Origin: Eustoma russellianum
Taxonomy: Eukaryota; Streptophyta; Magnoliopsida; Gentianales; Gentianaceae
DNA length: 64,000 bases
Reading direction: 5' to 3'
Assembly (NCBI GenBank): GCA_036186865.1
Contig: AP025047.1
Location: 25,748,264-25,812,263, forward strand
The translations under genes and the position numbers were made by a program. Positions 53,472-64,000 of this stretch are shown here, one piece after another. Each line of letters starts with the position of its first letter. Position 1 is the first letter of the stretch. The notes under the pieces were generated by a model. It did no database searches. It was not told where the DNA came from and was given only the letters and a program-made list of their open reading frames with translations.

Positions 53472-55443
53472 GGCATAATCTTGTTCACAAGTCATAAAAT
53501 GATTGGAACACCTTTTCCACATGGAAGAGCACGTTTTTGAAGCATAAATAAGTGTACAAACACATATTTATTGAAGAGAAATAAATAGATAAAAATTTAC
53601 AAGACTTTGTCAACATATAATTAAAAATTTTCACATTTTTCTCCTTGCAAGTTGTGGTGAATTTTGTTCAAAGAATACCTTTATATTCTATGCAAAACTA
53701 TAGATAAGAATCTCCAATAAAATATGTATAAGTGTCTTCAAGAAGAAAATAGAATGTGACATTGAAAATCAATACATATTTAGTCGATGTCGATAACGTC
53801 TTCAATTTTGAGAATATAACATATAGTCGCATAATAGTCTTCATGAATACCAAATATAAGCTCCATAATGAAGATAATAACATACTCAAGTCCTATCCTT
53901 GAGTAAAAAGAACAAAATGTCTTTGGAGGTAAAATGACAAAAATACCTCTGAAGATAGAAAACTACGAAAATATCCTCGTTTTGCCATAAATAAATATAA
54001 GAACACCTTTGTAGCAATAAATATGTCATAAAAAAGTCCTTGAATTATTTTATCTGTGTCAACTACCTACAAGAAATCAAAATACCACTTTTGCCTTTTT
54101 GGTAAGTTATAGAAACTTCTAAGGCATATTAGTCACAAAACATATTTATATTCATAAAATTCAAGTAATAAAATCACAATAAACATGTATGAAACATCAA
54201 AAACATATATTTCAATGAAAACAACTATTTTACCATATTTTAAAGAAATTTTTCAAAACCCTAGTTACATCGATCGATCGAAGTGCCCCTATTTGAGAGA
54301 TCGATGTCTCACAGTGAGGTCCTGTTTTTGAATTTGTCTTACATAGATCGGTCGATGTGAGAGACTGATATCATTGCTCGATCGATGCGTCTCAAGTTTA
54401 GAGATCGATATCTCACAATAGGGTTTTTGTCTTATTCAACCTTACATGGATCGATCGATGTGAAGGAATGAGGCACATCAATCAATCGAAGTGTTTCAAC
54501 ATGAGAAATCGATGTTATTTTTCTCGCTTATTTAGCATATTTCAACTTTTTGACATTTGTAATATCATGTTGGCACTTTTATAATACCTCTCGATATTAC
54601 TTAAGTATTCAACACTTAAAATCGTAATTTTGAAAGTTATCCAAACATATTCTCAACAATAAATATACTTACATATATATATATATACACACATACACAT
54701 ATATATACATATATACACATACATATATGTGTGTGTGTCTTGCAATTATAGGAATCAGACTAAACAAGTATGCAAATAGTACAATAGAAACTAATTGAGA
54801 GTAAAACGAGTAAGAAATTCAATTCTTGATTAGTGATCACAGGTAACCTCATTTATTGACGAAGTGACGCTCAGACTCAACTATGCAGTCTCAGTAAATC
54901 ATTGTGTAATATACCATTCTCAACATTATTGCACGTAATTCGATAGGACTATACAATCTTCGGCAAAGCTACACTCTCAAAATGTATGTGCTCTTATGCC
55001 AGACGTAGCACACATCTCGTACTATGTAGCCGAAACATAAGTCCAACTAAGTCTTTTAGGACTTTGAGGCATGTAAAGTTAGGTCAAGGTAGGAGTTAAA
55101 TGATGAAAAATGAAATATAAAATGAACATGAGACCTACACATGTAATCTAAATTATGTAAAAGCACTAAATCTTGAACATGTCCTAATGTCTACTAGTAC
55201 AACTCATGTATGTCTCAACTCGATATAGGCGAATGATAAAATGATAACTCTAGTGAGTTAAAATCCCCATATTGCTGATGGTTTTATTCGAGGAAGGATC
55301 GGTCCATATTTTCATCAATAATGCTCTCCGCCTCATCCACAAAGAAATGGACAATAATAAACTTCACCTATAAACTGCATCTTGTAATTAATATAATTCG
55401 GTCCGCATTCGATTTTTTTCCCTCAACACTGAGTCTTGGTGAT
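53472..55443. other. Unassigned AT-rich DNA with palindromes and microsatellite
   Basis: I see no coding similarity. The part at 54265-54500 carries GATCGATC motifs and GAGAGATCGATGTCTCAC-like inverted repeats as in the Copia-2 LTR. The part at 54666-54740 is a TA/CA/TG microsatellite. It is probably decayed LTR sequence of an unidentified family. Confidence 0.5.
54265..54500. repeat. GATCGATC palindrome cluster
   Basis: ACATCGATCGATCGAAGTG (54267), GAGAGATCGATGTCTCAC (about 54295), ACATGGATCGATCGATGTG (54443) and several degraded forms. The same two structures alternate as in Copia-2, but the surrounding DNA is different. Confidence 0.75.
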
Positions 55444-55448
55444 TAACA
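55444..55448. repeat. Copia-3 left target duplication
   Basis: TAACA, repeated exactly at 62473-62477. Confidence 0.93.
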
Positions 55449-56026
55449 TGTTGGAGAAGTTGAAATAAATTGGAAAAGTTTGGGCAAATGGGTTTGTCAA
55501 AAGTTGACAACCACCATACTTTGAGCTTAATTATGATTAGTGTTCGTTAATCAAAAACAAAAACTAATAATTTTTAAATTATCTACGTAACAAGTAGATG
55601 ACTTTAAGATTTTGAATCACTCGATTCCGATACCGGGTGAATGAGACATTAATGCTCAAAGTTGGAGTAAAATTAGAAGGAAATTGGAAAAGTGGTGATG
55701 TAGCCTCTTGAGGAGTGAACACATCACGCCTTAAGTGGAATACCACATTGGCCACTTAAGATGAGAAGGCCACCAAATATAGTTCAAGTTGGAGCTTTCT
55801 AAAATGTGCCCTTGGGCATGAGAAGTTTTTGACGGAGTCAGGACGCAGCTCAGGCAAGGTTCACCACACACGTGCGCGCCGCCGCCGTCCGGCTGGCCGG
55901 CTCGGGCTCGTGGCTCGTGGCTCCAGCTCATTCTTGTCTTTTTGGAAAAATTTTCTTTTACATTTTTCCAGAAAAATAAATTAAGTGATCCAATGGCTGA
56001 AATATTTTTGATCATAACCGCTGCAA

Positions 56027-56260
56027 GATCTAACGGTGTAGATCGTAGTCTACACGGATTATGATCTAACGGCTGAGATCATATCTGGGGGCGGTTTCTT
56101 CATCTAAATCTAACGGATGTGGATCGTAGTCTACACGGATCATGATCTAACGGCTGAGATCGTATCTGGCAGCAGTTTTTTCATCCGACAGTCTACGTTT
56201 AAAATTGCTGTAGTTTACGATCTAACGGCTGTGGATGAAAACCGTTTGATCCGACGGCTG
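56027..56260 (+). repeat. GATCTAACGGCTG repeats in Copia-3 U3
   Basis: Two roughly 80-bp direct repeats share GATCGTAGTCTACACGGAT, ATGATCTAACGGCTGAGATC and a degraded third unit. The motif ATCTAACGG occurs about six times just upstream of the TATA box, a plausible enhancer arrangement. Also present in the 3' LTR (about 61861-62095). Confidence 0.8.
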
Positions 56261-56299
56261 CGGTTTAATTTGGAGATTAACCGCCTAATCCTTCCCGCC

Positions 56300-56306
56300 T
56301 ATAAAT
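56300..56306 (+). promoter_or_regulatory. Copia-3 TATA box
   Basis: CCTATAAATTTC, a good plant TATA box after the U3 repeats; transcription would start near 56330-56340. Kept in the 3' LTR. Confidence 0.7.
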
Positions 56307-56530
56307 TTCTCCTTCTCCAGGCTTTCTACTACACTCTGCACTTTGTCTGTTTTCCTCCTTCCATTTTCGTTTTTTGCATACTACTGCATTGTTGCGTTTC
56401 TAGTTCGAGAAATCAGAGCATCCCGCATGTTCGCCGAGTTCTTTACGTTGTTGTGCCGTTTCGTATGAACTATACCCGTTGTATCCTGGGAGACATTTGC
56501 TGTTTTCGGTTGGGCACTTCGTACCAGAGC

Positions 56531-56651
56531 AAATCGTCTTAAGGACAGAGTCCTTAGACTCGCCTCGGTTCTGCTTGCATTTCGTCAATTCACACAAACG
56601 CACACTGTACACTACAGTTGATTACAGTTTCTAACAATCTTAAGACGATTT
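56531..56651 (+). other. Self-complementary primer-site region
   Basis: AAATCGTCTTAAG (56531-56543, in the LTR) is the exact reverse complement of CTTAAGACGATTT (56639-56651), which begins two bases after the LTR end, where the tRNA primer site should be. No TGGTATC-like primer site is seen there. Confidence 0.7.
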
Positions 56652-56760
56652 TGTCATATATACTGTAATCTGGTTCGGTTTCTGTTTGCATATACAGCTT
56701 CTATTTGTACGACTCTAATTGGTTTCGTGTTCTGTTTCTGTATTGCCCACAGAATCTGAA

Positions 56761-58053
56761 ATGGAGAACGAAAGTTCGAACTCCTTCAATGGCGTTCACC
56801 TTGGTCCATCCGAGGAAGTGAACAATGTTGTTCCAGTTGCACCCGCTGTCATTCCTGCTCCTTTTCCGGTTGTTGGACAGGCTGAGAAACCGAAGAAGTT
56901 TGGAGGCAGTTACTTCAAACGACGGCAGCAGAAGATGATGTTCTTTTTAACAACTCTGGGACTGGCAAAGATGTTGACCGAGGATCCTCCAGTGGTGATA
57001 CCAGTCGAGGATCAGAATGTGAATATGCAGAATAGCTTGATGGTTGAAGCATGGAAATATAGTGATTATGTCTGTTTGAGTCATATTTTAAGTTGTCTCG
57101 ATAATTCTCTGCATGGTCTGTATAGTACCTTTAAGACTACAAAATCTTTATGGCAGGCTTTAGACAAAAAATACAGGACAGAGGATGCTGGTGCGAAGAA
57201 ATTTATCATTGGTAAATTTCTTGATTTTAAGATGACTGATTCCAAAACTGTTGTTTCTCAGATTGAGGAACTTCAGATGTTAGTGACTGAAATGGAAGAA
57301 GAGGGTATGTCCCTTTATAAATCTTTCCTTGTTGCTGCTGTCATTGAGAAGCTACCTCTTTCGTGGAGGGAATTCAGGAGCTATCTCAAGCATAAGCGAA
57401 AGAAGATGTCTTTGGAAGATTTGATTGTTCGATAGCGTATCGAAGAAGACAACCGCAGATCTGAGAAAAAGTCTGCTCAATATTCTAGTCAAGCAAAGGC
57501 TCATGTCGCAGAGGCGGCAAAGAAAAAGAAAGGCAAGTTGGGAGTGAACAACAAAGGCAAAGAGATCGCCAAAAAGTTCACAAGAAAATGCTACAACTGT
57601 GGCATTCAGGGGCACCAGAGCAGTGACTGTCGCAAGCCAAAGAAGAGGCAAGAGAAAGCAAAGGCGAATCTGGTTGGTGCAATGGAAGATCTGGATCTTT
57701 GTGCTGTCGTGAGTGAATGCAACATTGTTGGAAATCCGCACGCATGGTGGCTAGACATGGGAGCTACGAGACATGTTTGTGCAAACAAGGCAATGTTCAC
57801 AGAATACAAGCCCGTTGATGGTGCACAGCTTTACATGGGAAATGATGTTTCATCAAAAATTGAAGGTGAAGGAAATGTTGTTTTGAAGTTGACTTCTGGG
57901 AAGTTTCTGACTCTGCAGAATGTTCTGCATGTTCTTGACATTAGGAAGAATTTGATCTCTGGCGCTTTGATGGTGATGCATGGGTTTAGACTTGTGTTAG
58001 AGTCTAACAAAGTTATTATTTCAAAGAATGGGTTGTACTTGGGGAAGGGGTAG
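56761..58053 (+). pseudogene. gag: Copia-3 gag and protease
   Basis: The start chosen is 56761 (MENESSNSFNGVHLG); the frame is open upstream to 56719. The gag domain has KKFGGSYFKRRQQKM, SHILSCLDNSLHGLY and LWQALDKKYRTED. TAG at 57433-57435 interrupts, then the same frame continues with RIEEDNRRSEKK, a basic stretch and the CCHC knuckle CYNCGIQGHQSSDC (57591-57632). Protease follows: WWLDMGATRHVCANK, in which the Ser of the usual DSGA is Met. The frame ends at TAG 58051-58053, just before the integrase region in another frame. Confidence 0.87.
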
Positions 58054-58058
58054 ATAGA

Positions 58059-59175
58059 ATGTTTAGGATGAATGCTATTACCATTGTACCCAAGAAAGAG
58101 AAAGTTGTCCCCGTTGTGGCTAATGAGAATGCATCTACTTCTGCTTATATGCTTGAGTCTTCTTGTTTATGGCATTTACGTTTGGGACACGTTAATTACA
58201 AATCAATTCAAAGAATGATTAATCTTGATTTGTTGCCTAAACTGAATTTGACTAAGAAAAAATGTCAAGTTTATGTTGAAGTGAAAATGACTAAGGCTCA
58301 TTTTCCTTCGATTGAAAGAAACACTGAAATGTTAGATTTAATTCATACAGATGTGTGTGATTTAAAGTTTGTGCAAACAAGAGGAGGTAAAAAGTACTTT
58401 CTAACTTTTATTGACGATTGCACTAGATACTGTTATGTTTATTTGCTAAGTAGGAAAGATGAGGCCGTTAATGCTTTTAAGGATTATAAGAATGAAGTTG
58501 AAAATCAACTTAGCAAACGAATTAAGATAATTCGTAGTGATAGAGGTGGCGAATATGATGCACCGTTTAAGGAATTATGTTCAGAACATGGCACTATTCA
58601 TCAAACGACTGCGCCATACTCACCTCAATCCAATGGTATTGTTGAACACAAGAATCGAACTCTTAAAGAGATGATGAATGCTATGTTGATAAGTTCGGGT
58701 TTACCTCAGAACTTGTGGGGGGAAGCAATTCTCTCCGCCAATATCATGCTAAATAGAATTCCATCTAAAAAGGGATAAGACCCTTTATGAACTTTGGAAA
58801 GGTTATAAACCTAGTTTCAAATACTTAGAAGTGTGGGGGTGTCTGGCTAAGGTGGTAGTACCTAAACCAAGACAAGTCAGAATAGGGCCCAAAACAATTG
58901 ATTGTATATTTATAGGATATGCAACAAACAGTAGTGTATATCGATTCTTGGCGCACAAGTCTGACATCATTGACATACATGAAAATGTTGTCATGGAGTC
59001 AAGAAATGCAGTGTTTTTGAAGACGTCTTTTCAAAGAAAGATAGAAATGATAAAGAAGCCAGTACGAGTAAGCGAGCTCGGGATACAACGGCTCAAGAAA
59101 TTGACGAACCCCGTCAAAGCAAAGGAGTCAAAATACCGACGTCCTTTGGACCAGATTTTCCAACCTACATGGTAG
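58059..59175 (+). pseudogene. pol: Copia-3 integrase
   Basis: GAG-pre-integrase region: LWHLRLGHVNYKSIQRM then KCQVYVEVKMTKAHFPS; the second zinc-binding Cys is Tyr. The core has LIHTDVCDLKFV, FIDDCTRYCYVYLL, IRSDRGGEYD and SPQSNGIVEHKNRTLKEM, with the catalytic acidic residues readable (Asp, Asp, Glu). After a frame break near 58770 the C-terminal part continues from 58831 (MWGCLAKVVVPKPRQVRIG, IFIGYATNSSVYRF). Confidence 0.87.
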
Positions 59176-60735
59176 AGAATGAGCCAAGGACCTTTTCAGA
59201 GGCGATGTCAACACCAGAAGCTTCGTTCTGGAAAGAGGCAATAAACAGTGAGATAGAATCTATTCTTCAAAATCACACTTGGGAGCTGGTCAATCTTCCA
59301 CCAGGAAGTAAACCACTCGGATGCAAGTGGATTTTCAAGAAGAAGTTAAAAGAAGATGGATCTATCGACAAATACAAAGCGCGGTTGGTAGCCAAAGGTT
59401 ATCGACAAAAAGAAAGGTTTGATTTCTTTGACACTTATTCACCAGTGACAAGGATTACATCAATCAGAGTGCTAGCCGTGATTGCAGCAGTCTATAACTT
59501 AGAAATCCATCAGATGGATGTTAAGACGGCTTTTCTGAACGGTGATTTGGAGGAAGAGATATACATGGAACAACCAGAAGGGTTTGTTGTGTCAGGACAA
59601 GAGAAGAAAGTTTGTAAACTTGTTAAGTCTTTGTACGGACTTAAACAAGCACCAAAACAATGGCACTTGAAATTTGATCAAGTAAGGATGACAAACGGCT
59701 TCAGGATCAACGAGTGTGACAAGTGTGTTTGCATCAAAAACACACTTAATGCCTATGTGATAGTATGTCTCTATGTAGATGACATGTTAATCATGGGCAG
59801 TACTCGTGACATCATCTTGAATACCAAGAAGATGTTAACACGGAATTTTGACATGAAGGATATGGGGGGTTGCCAATGTTATTCTAGGAATCAAGATTTC
59901 TAGGGTAACTGAAGGATTGATCATGTGACAAAGTCATTATATTGAATTCGTTCTCAAACGATTCAATATGTTTGATGCAAAACCAGTAAAAACCCCACTT
60001 GACTTAAGTATGCACTTAAGGAAGAACCGAGGTGAACCAGTAGCTCAATTGAAGTACTCACAGGTGATTGGAAGTCTAATATACATAACGAACTGTACAA
60101 GACCAGACTTAGCTTGTTCAGTAAACAAATTGAGAAGGTTTACCAGTAATCCAAGTGAAGATCATTGGAAAGCTCTAAATAGAGTAATGAGTTACCTTAA
60201 GTACACAATGAACCTCGGATTACACTATACAAGATATCCAGCAGTATTGGAAGGATATTGTGATGCAAACTGGATATCAGATTGCAAAGACTCTAAATTC
60301 ACAAGTGGATATTTATTCACACTTGGTGGTGGTGCTGTGTCATGGAAATCCACTAAGCAAACGTGCATAGCTCGATCCACAATGGAAGCCGAGTTTATTG
60401 AATTAGACAAAGCTGGAGAAGAGGTTGAATGGCTTCGAAATTTTTTAGAGGACATTCCATGTTGGCCTAAGCCAATTGCTCCTATTAGCATACACTGTGA
60501 TAGTCAGTCAGCTATAGGACGAGCTCAAAGCAGCATCTACAATGGTAAGTCACGACATATACGTCAGAGACATAATACCATTAAGCAATTGATCTCTAGT
60601 GGCGTGATTTCCATTGATTACATAAAATCAAAGGAGAATCTTGCGGATCTGCTTACCAAAGCTCTGCCTAGAGATCAGATGTCTAAATTGACAAATGAAA
60701 TAGGACTTAAGCCTACAAAGCAAGAATCTTTGTAA
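59169..60735 (+). pseudogene. pol: Copia-3 reverse transcriptase and RNase H
   Basis: RT: FWKEAINSEIESILQNHTWE, KPLGCKWIFKKKLKEDG, KARLVAKGYRQKE, HQMDVKTAFLNGDLEEEIYM, SLYGLKQAPKQWH, YVDD at 59772-59783. A frameshift near 59870 breaks MKDMG from VILGIKISR, and a TGA near 59928 follows. RNase H from 59968: YCDANWISDCKDSKFTSGY, STMEAEFIELDKA, IHCDSQSAIGRAQ, and LADLLTKALPRDQ near the end, stop at 60735. All domains are recognisable. Confidence 0.88.
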
Positions 60736-61281
60736 CGGTAACCCAACCTTGTTGACTGGAGATCCCAGAATCTAGGTTCAATGGGAAAACTAAGTTATAA
60801 GGGTTCAGTTAGCACTTACTCATTCTGTTAAATAAAAGTGTTGTCTGCAGAGAAATGAGGGTAAACTGAGGCTTTTAATGATGTCCTATATCTTGATAAA
60901 TCAAGTGGGCTATGGCAGAATACTCTTGATAGGAATCACCTATGTAAGTATGAAGTGGGGCCGCTTCTATGAGAATTCTGAGAGGCAAGAATTCTCTAAT
61001 ATACTTTCTGAAATCAGGTTGTTCATGGCCAAAATGAACACAACCATGAGAACCAATAAGGGGTGTCAAAGGAAATATTGTGTGAGTATCATTGTCTAGG
61101 TTCACAATAAAGGCTGATAGTTCAAGACATCAGGTCACTAACCAGCTGAGTGGATCCGATGGTATATCACTAAGAAAGGTTCAAAGCGAGAAGCTACCTC
61201 TTCTGATGCAACATATCCTTGTCTGATTTCTCGATAGAGTCTGCATATGCATCTGCATTAATTTTCATTCATGTGCGGGAT
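60736..61281 (+). other. Copia-3 3' non-coding region and polypurine tract
   Basis: About 550 bp between pol and the 3' LTR. The last bases, ATGTGCGGGAT, are a weakened purine-rich tract in the right place for plus-strand priming. Nothing else is recognised in it. Confidence 0.65.
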
Positions 61282-62472
61282 TGTTGGAGAAGTTGAAATA
61301 AATTGGAAAAGTTTGGGCAAATGGGTTTGTCAAAAGTTGACAACCACCATATTTTGACCTTAATTATGATTAGTGTTCGTTAATCAAAAACGAAAACTAA
61401 TAATTTCTAAATTATCTACGTAACAAGTAGATGACTTTAAGCTTTTGAATAACTCGATTCCGATACCGGGTGAATAAGAAATTAATGCTCAAAGTTGGAG
61501 TAAAATTGGAAGGAAAATTGGAAAAGTGGTGATGTGGCCTCTTGAGGAGTGAACACATCACCCCTTAAGTGGAATACCATATTGACCACTTGAGATGAAA
61601 AGGCCACCAAATATAGTTCAAGTTGGAGCTTTCTAAAATGTGCCCTTGGGCATGCGAAGTTTTTGACGGAGTCACGACGCAGCTCAGGCAAGGTTCACCA
61701 CACACGCGTACGCGAGCGTCCGGCCGGCCGGCTCGGGCTTGGGCTCGGGCTCGTGGCTCCAGCTCATTCTTGTCTTTTTGGAAAAATTTTCTTTTACATT
61801 TTTCCAGAAAAATAAATTAAGTGATCCAATGGTTGAAATATTTTTGATCATAACCGTTGCAAGATCTAACGGTGTAGATCGTAGTTTACACGGATTATGA
61901 TCTAACGGTTGAGATTATATCTGGGGGCGGTTTCTTCATCTAAATCTAACGGATGTGGATCGTAGTCTACACGGATCATCATCTAACGGCTGAGATCGTA
62001 TCTGGCAGCAGTTTTTTCATCCGACAGTCTACTTTTAAAACTGCTGCAGTTTACGATCTAACGGCTGTGGATGAAAACCGTTTGATCCGACGGCTGCGGT
62101 TTAATCTGGAGATTAACCGCCTAATCCTTTCCGCCTATAAATTTCTCCTTCTCCAGTCTTTCTACTACACTCTGCACTTTGTCTGTTTTCCTCCTTCCAT
62201 TTTTGTTTTTTGCATACTACTGCACTGTTGCGTTTCCAGTTCGAGAAATCAGAGCATTCCGCAGGTTCGCCGAGTTCTTTACGTTGCTGTGCCATTTCGT
62301 ATGAACTGTACCCGTTGTATCCTGGGAGACGTTTGCTGTTTTCGGTTGGGCACTTCGTACCAGAGCAAATCGTCTTAAGGACAGAGTCCTTAGACTCGCC
62401 TCGGTTCTGCTTGCATTTCGTCAATTTACACAAACGCACACTGTACACTGCAGTTGATTACAGTTTCTAACA
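61282..62472 (+). mobile_element. Copia-3 3' LTR
   Basis: TGTTGGAGAAGTTG ... GTTTCTAACA, followed by the TAACA duplication (62473-62477). Carries the same U3 repeats, TATA box and R/U5 hairpin as the 5' LTR. Confidence 0.93.
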
Positions 62473-62477
62473 TAACA
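62473..62477. repeat. Copia-3 right target duplication
   Basis: TAACA, identical to 55444-55448. Confidence 0.93.
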
Positions 62478-64000
62478 TACCATAATATAATGATGCTTAT
62501 GTCACCCTTTTCAAGTAAATCTCATTCTACCTTTCTCATACACCTATTACAGTGTAAATGTCATCGTCGGTACAGTCTAGAACTTAAAATTATTTTTTTT
62601 TTTGTTTTTGAACTAGTTTTAAATGCTTTGTTATGTACTTAAATTTTTATAGCATGATGTAAGATCTCTTTTTCACAGTTCAAGGTATATCGAGATAACT
62701 GACGAAAAGTTTGCCGTCTCAAGGAATGTTTTTTCATCTCTTCCGGGAGTAATTTTGTGCTAACAAACTATGGTTAGAGCCAATTTACTGTCTAATATAA
62801 AGTTCCAACAGTCCATGGATGTGTGTTGGACATAGTGATATAGGCTTCATTTTTTTCTAGGCGTGGGCTGTGGCTACTACTAGCAGACGATCTCATTAAT
62901 TAAGTAGCTGGTGGGGGGGCTGCCGGGAGGACCAATTGTAGGATAATGACACTACGTAATGGTCTCATAAACCACCCTCATTCTCCTATTCAAGCCTTCC
63001 ACGCCCGTACTTCTTCCCTTCGCCGAAAGTGATCTCTTTAATCGGTCTGTAGCACACACATTGAACTGTTCATGTAAGTGCTAACCAATATTATGCCGCT
63101 TCCTACTTTTTTTCCCCCTTTCTTTTCTTTTTATGTTATGTATTATATTCGGTAACCCCTCCTTCGGCCATCCCAGGTTGTTAGTTCCACCGAGACATCT
63201 TTTAATATATCTTCTTGTCATTAAAGCTAAACTTTATAATAATTTTATCTTTGATACATGACTTGTTTAGTATTGTTTTTATTGGTTGTTTACGGACTAG
63301 ACAACACTCCAGAATTATTAAAGATAAGGTTTGATTTGATTATTTGTAAATTAGGAAGAGATTGATTTTATCTTAGTATAGACGAAATCAAATCCCCAAA
63401 TTGTATCACATTACTATAGATAACACAAACATTTTACTATTTATAGGGGATGTGGTGTTAGTGTATGTGCCATAGGTCATGATTTGGATGTTTTATGTTA
63501 TACATTTATCATTAATAAACAGGTTTTATTATCATTATTGTTGGTTAGTATGTTACACAATTATGATATATGTCCCTGGTTTATTATTTTTATAGATACA
63601 AAATACTTTATAACCAGTATGAGTATTGATTTTATAATCATGAGATGATTATATGTATGGCGATACAAATCAATCTCATATATATTTGTTAGAGAACAGT
63701 GTATTGGATAGACCCATCATGAGATTACTACATGGATTAGAGTCATAAGTAAATCTTATGATAGTCATGTTTTAATCCTTAGACTTGAGATTGTCTTAGT
63801 TTCCAACATAAAGACTATTATATTTTGACATGATCTAACATTATCCGTGACTGGATAATAATAAAGGTCATGATTGAGCATGATAGAAATTATGTAGATG
63901 ATATTGAACAGTCAAGATAGAATTTGTCCCTCTTTTGAGGGAGATATCTTTGGGCCCCTCGATTAGTGAGACTGTGAAATGCATGGCCGTGCTCAAATGA
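62478..64000. other. Unassigned flank
   Basis: No long open frame or recognised domain. The end (about 63640-64000) contains GTCCCTCTTTTGAGGGAG, a hairpin, followed by GGGCCCCTCGATTAGTGAG; from memory this resembles non-coding parts of plant LTR elements, but I cannot name one. 62588-62601 is a T run. Confidence 0.35.

Larger units (their letters stand above)
55449..56636 (+). mobile_element. Copia-3 5' LTR
   Basis: TGTTGGAGAAGTTG ... GTTTCTAACA. U3 has direct repeats (56027-56260) and a TATA box (56300-56306). Downstream is a GTCTTAAGGAC/GTCCTTAGAC hairpin near 56536-56559. Confidence 0.93.
55449..62472 (+). mobile_element. Copia-3, complete Tork/Tnt1-like element
   Basis: 7.0 kb, LTRs of 1188 and 1191 bp that look nearly identical, perfect TAACA duplications, and gag-protease-integrase-RT-RNase H in copia order. 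It is the youngest-looking insertion judged by LTR similarity, yet the coding region has several breaks. The lineage (Tork-like) is inferred from the RNase H and gag wording. Confidence 0.93.

Noticed and set aside
53688..53889. 63-codon minus-strand frame
   Set aside because: AT-rich DNA, hydrophobic low-complexity product, no support.
62478..63640. Host gene or promoter at the right edge
   Set aside because: No open frame, conserved domain or convincing splice structure could be seen.

Overview
The window is plant nuclear DNA, most likely from a eudicot with a repeat-rich genome. It is almost entirely nested retrotransposons: Ty1/copia and Ty3/gypsy LTR elements plus L1-type LINEs of the plant kind, whose ORF2 carries a C-terminal RNase H. 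I found no host protein-coding gene, tRNA, rRNA or CRISPR array. Names such as Copia-1 or LINE-2 are local labels for this window only.

Layout. 1-11132: Copia-1, with LTRs of more than 2.7 kb. Its internal region holds only gag; pol and the start of the 3' LTR are replaced by LINE-1 (about 4430-8480). 11133-13169: leader and LTR of a minus-strand gypsy element into which Copia-1 inserted. 13170-13367: 3' tail of LINE-3, interrupted by that gypsy element. 13585-19940: LINE-2, the most complete LINE, with ORF1, ORF2 and a structured 3' UTR. 19959-22290: AT-rich LTR-like 'family X'. 22430-22896: minus-strand copia gag remnant. 22897-23230: a truncated LTR. 23279-25944: LINE-5, lacking its 3' half. 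25945-45316: a complete Ty3/gypsy chromovirus of Tekay/Del type whose 5' LTR is split by complete Copia-2 (27158-36872, minus strand, perfect 5-bp TSD, extra ORF after pol). 45322-49285: LINE-4 on the minus strand, lacking its 3' end. 49342-53471: a second family X copy split by a solo Copia-1-type LTR (50196-52869). 53472-55443: unassigned repeat DNA. 55449-62472: complete Copia-3 (perfect TSD, near-identical LTRs). 62478-64000: unassigned.

Nesting gives a relative order. LINE-3 was hit by the minus gypsy, which was hit by Copia-1, which was altered by LINE-1. The chromovirus was hit by Copia-2. All coding regions carry nonsense codons or frameshifts, so no element looks autonomous now. Many of the stops are C-to-T or G-to-A changes, as expected of old methylated repeats.

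The most interesting signals are non-coding: (a) spaced hairpins and a covarying hairpin in the LINE 3' UTR; (b) two short GT-AG introns that restore the chromovirus gag-pol frame exactly; (c) arrays of perfect palindromes in the LTRs, with compensatory changes, whose GATCGATC core recurs in unrelated elements; (d) a Copia-3 primer-binding position complementary to its own LTR rather than to initiator tRNA; (e) LINE copies repeatedly next to TA microsatellites.
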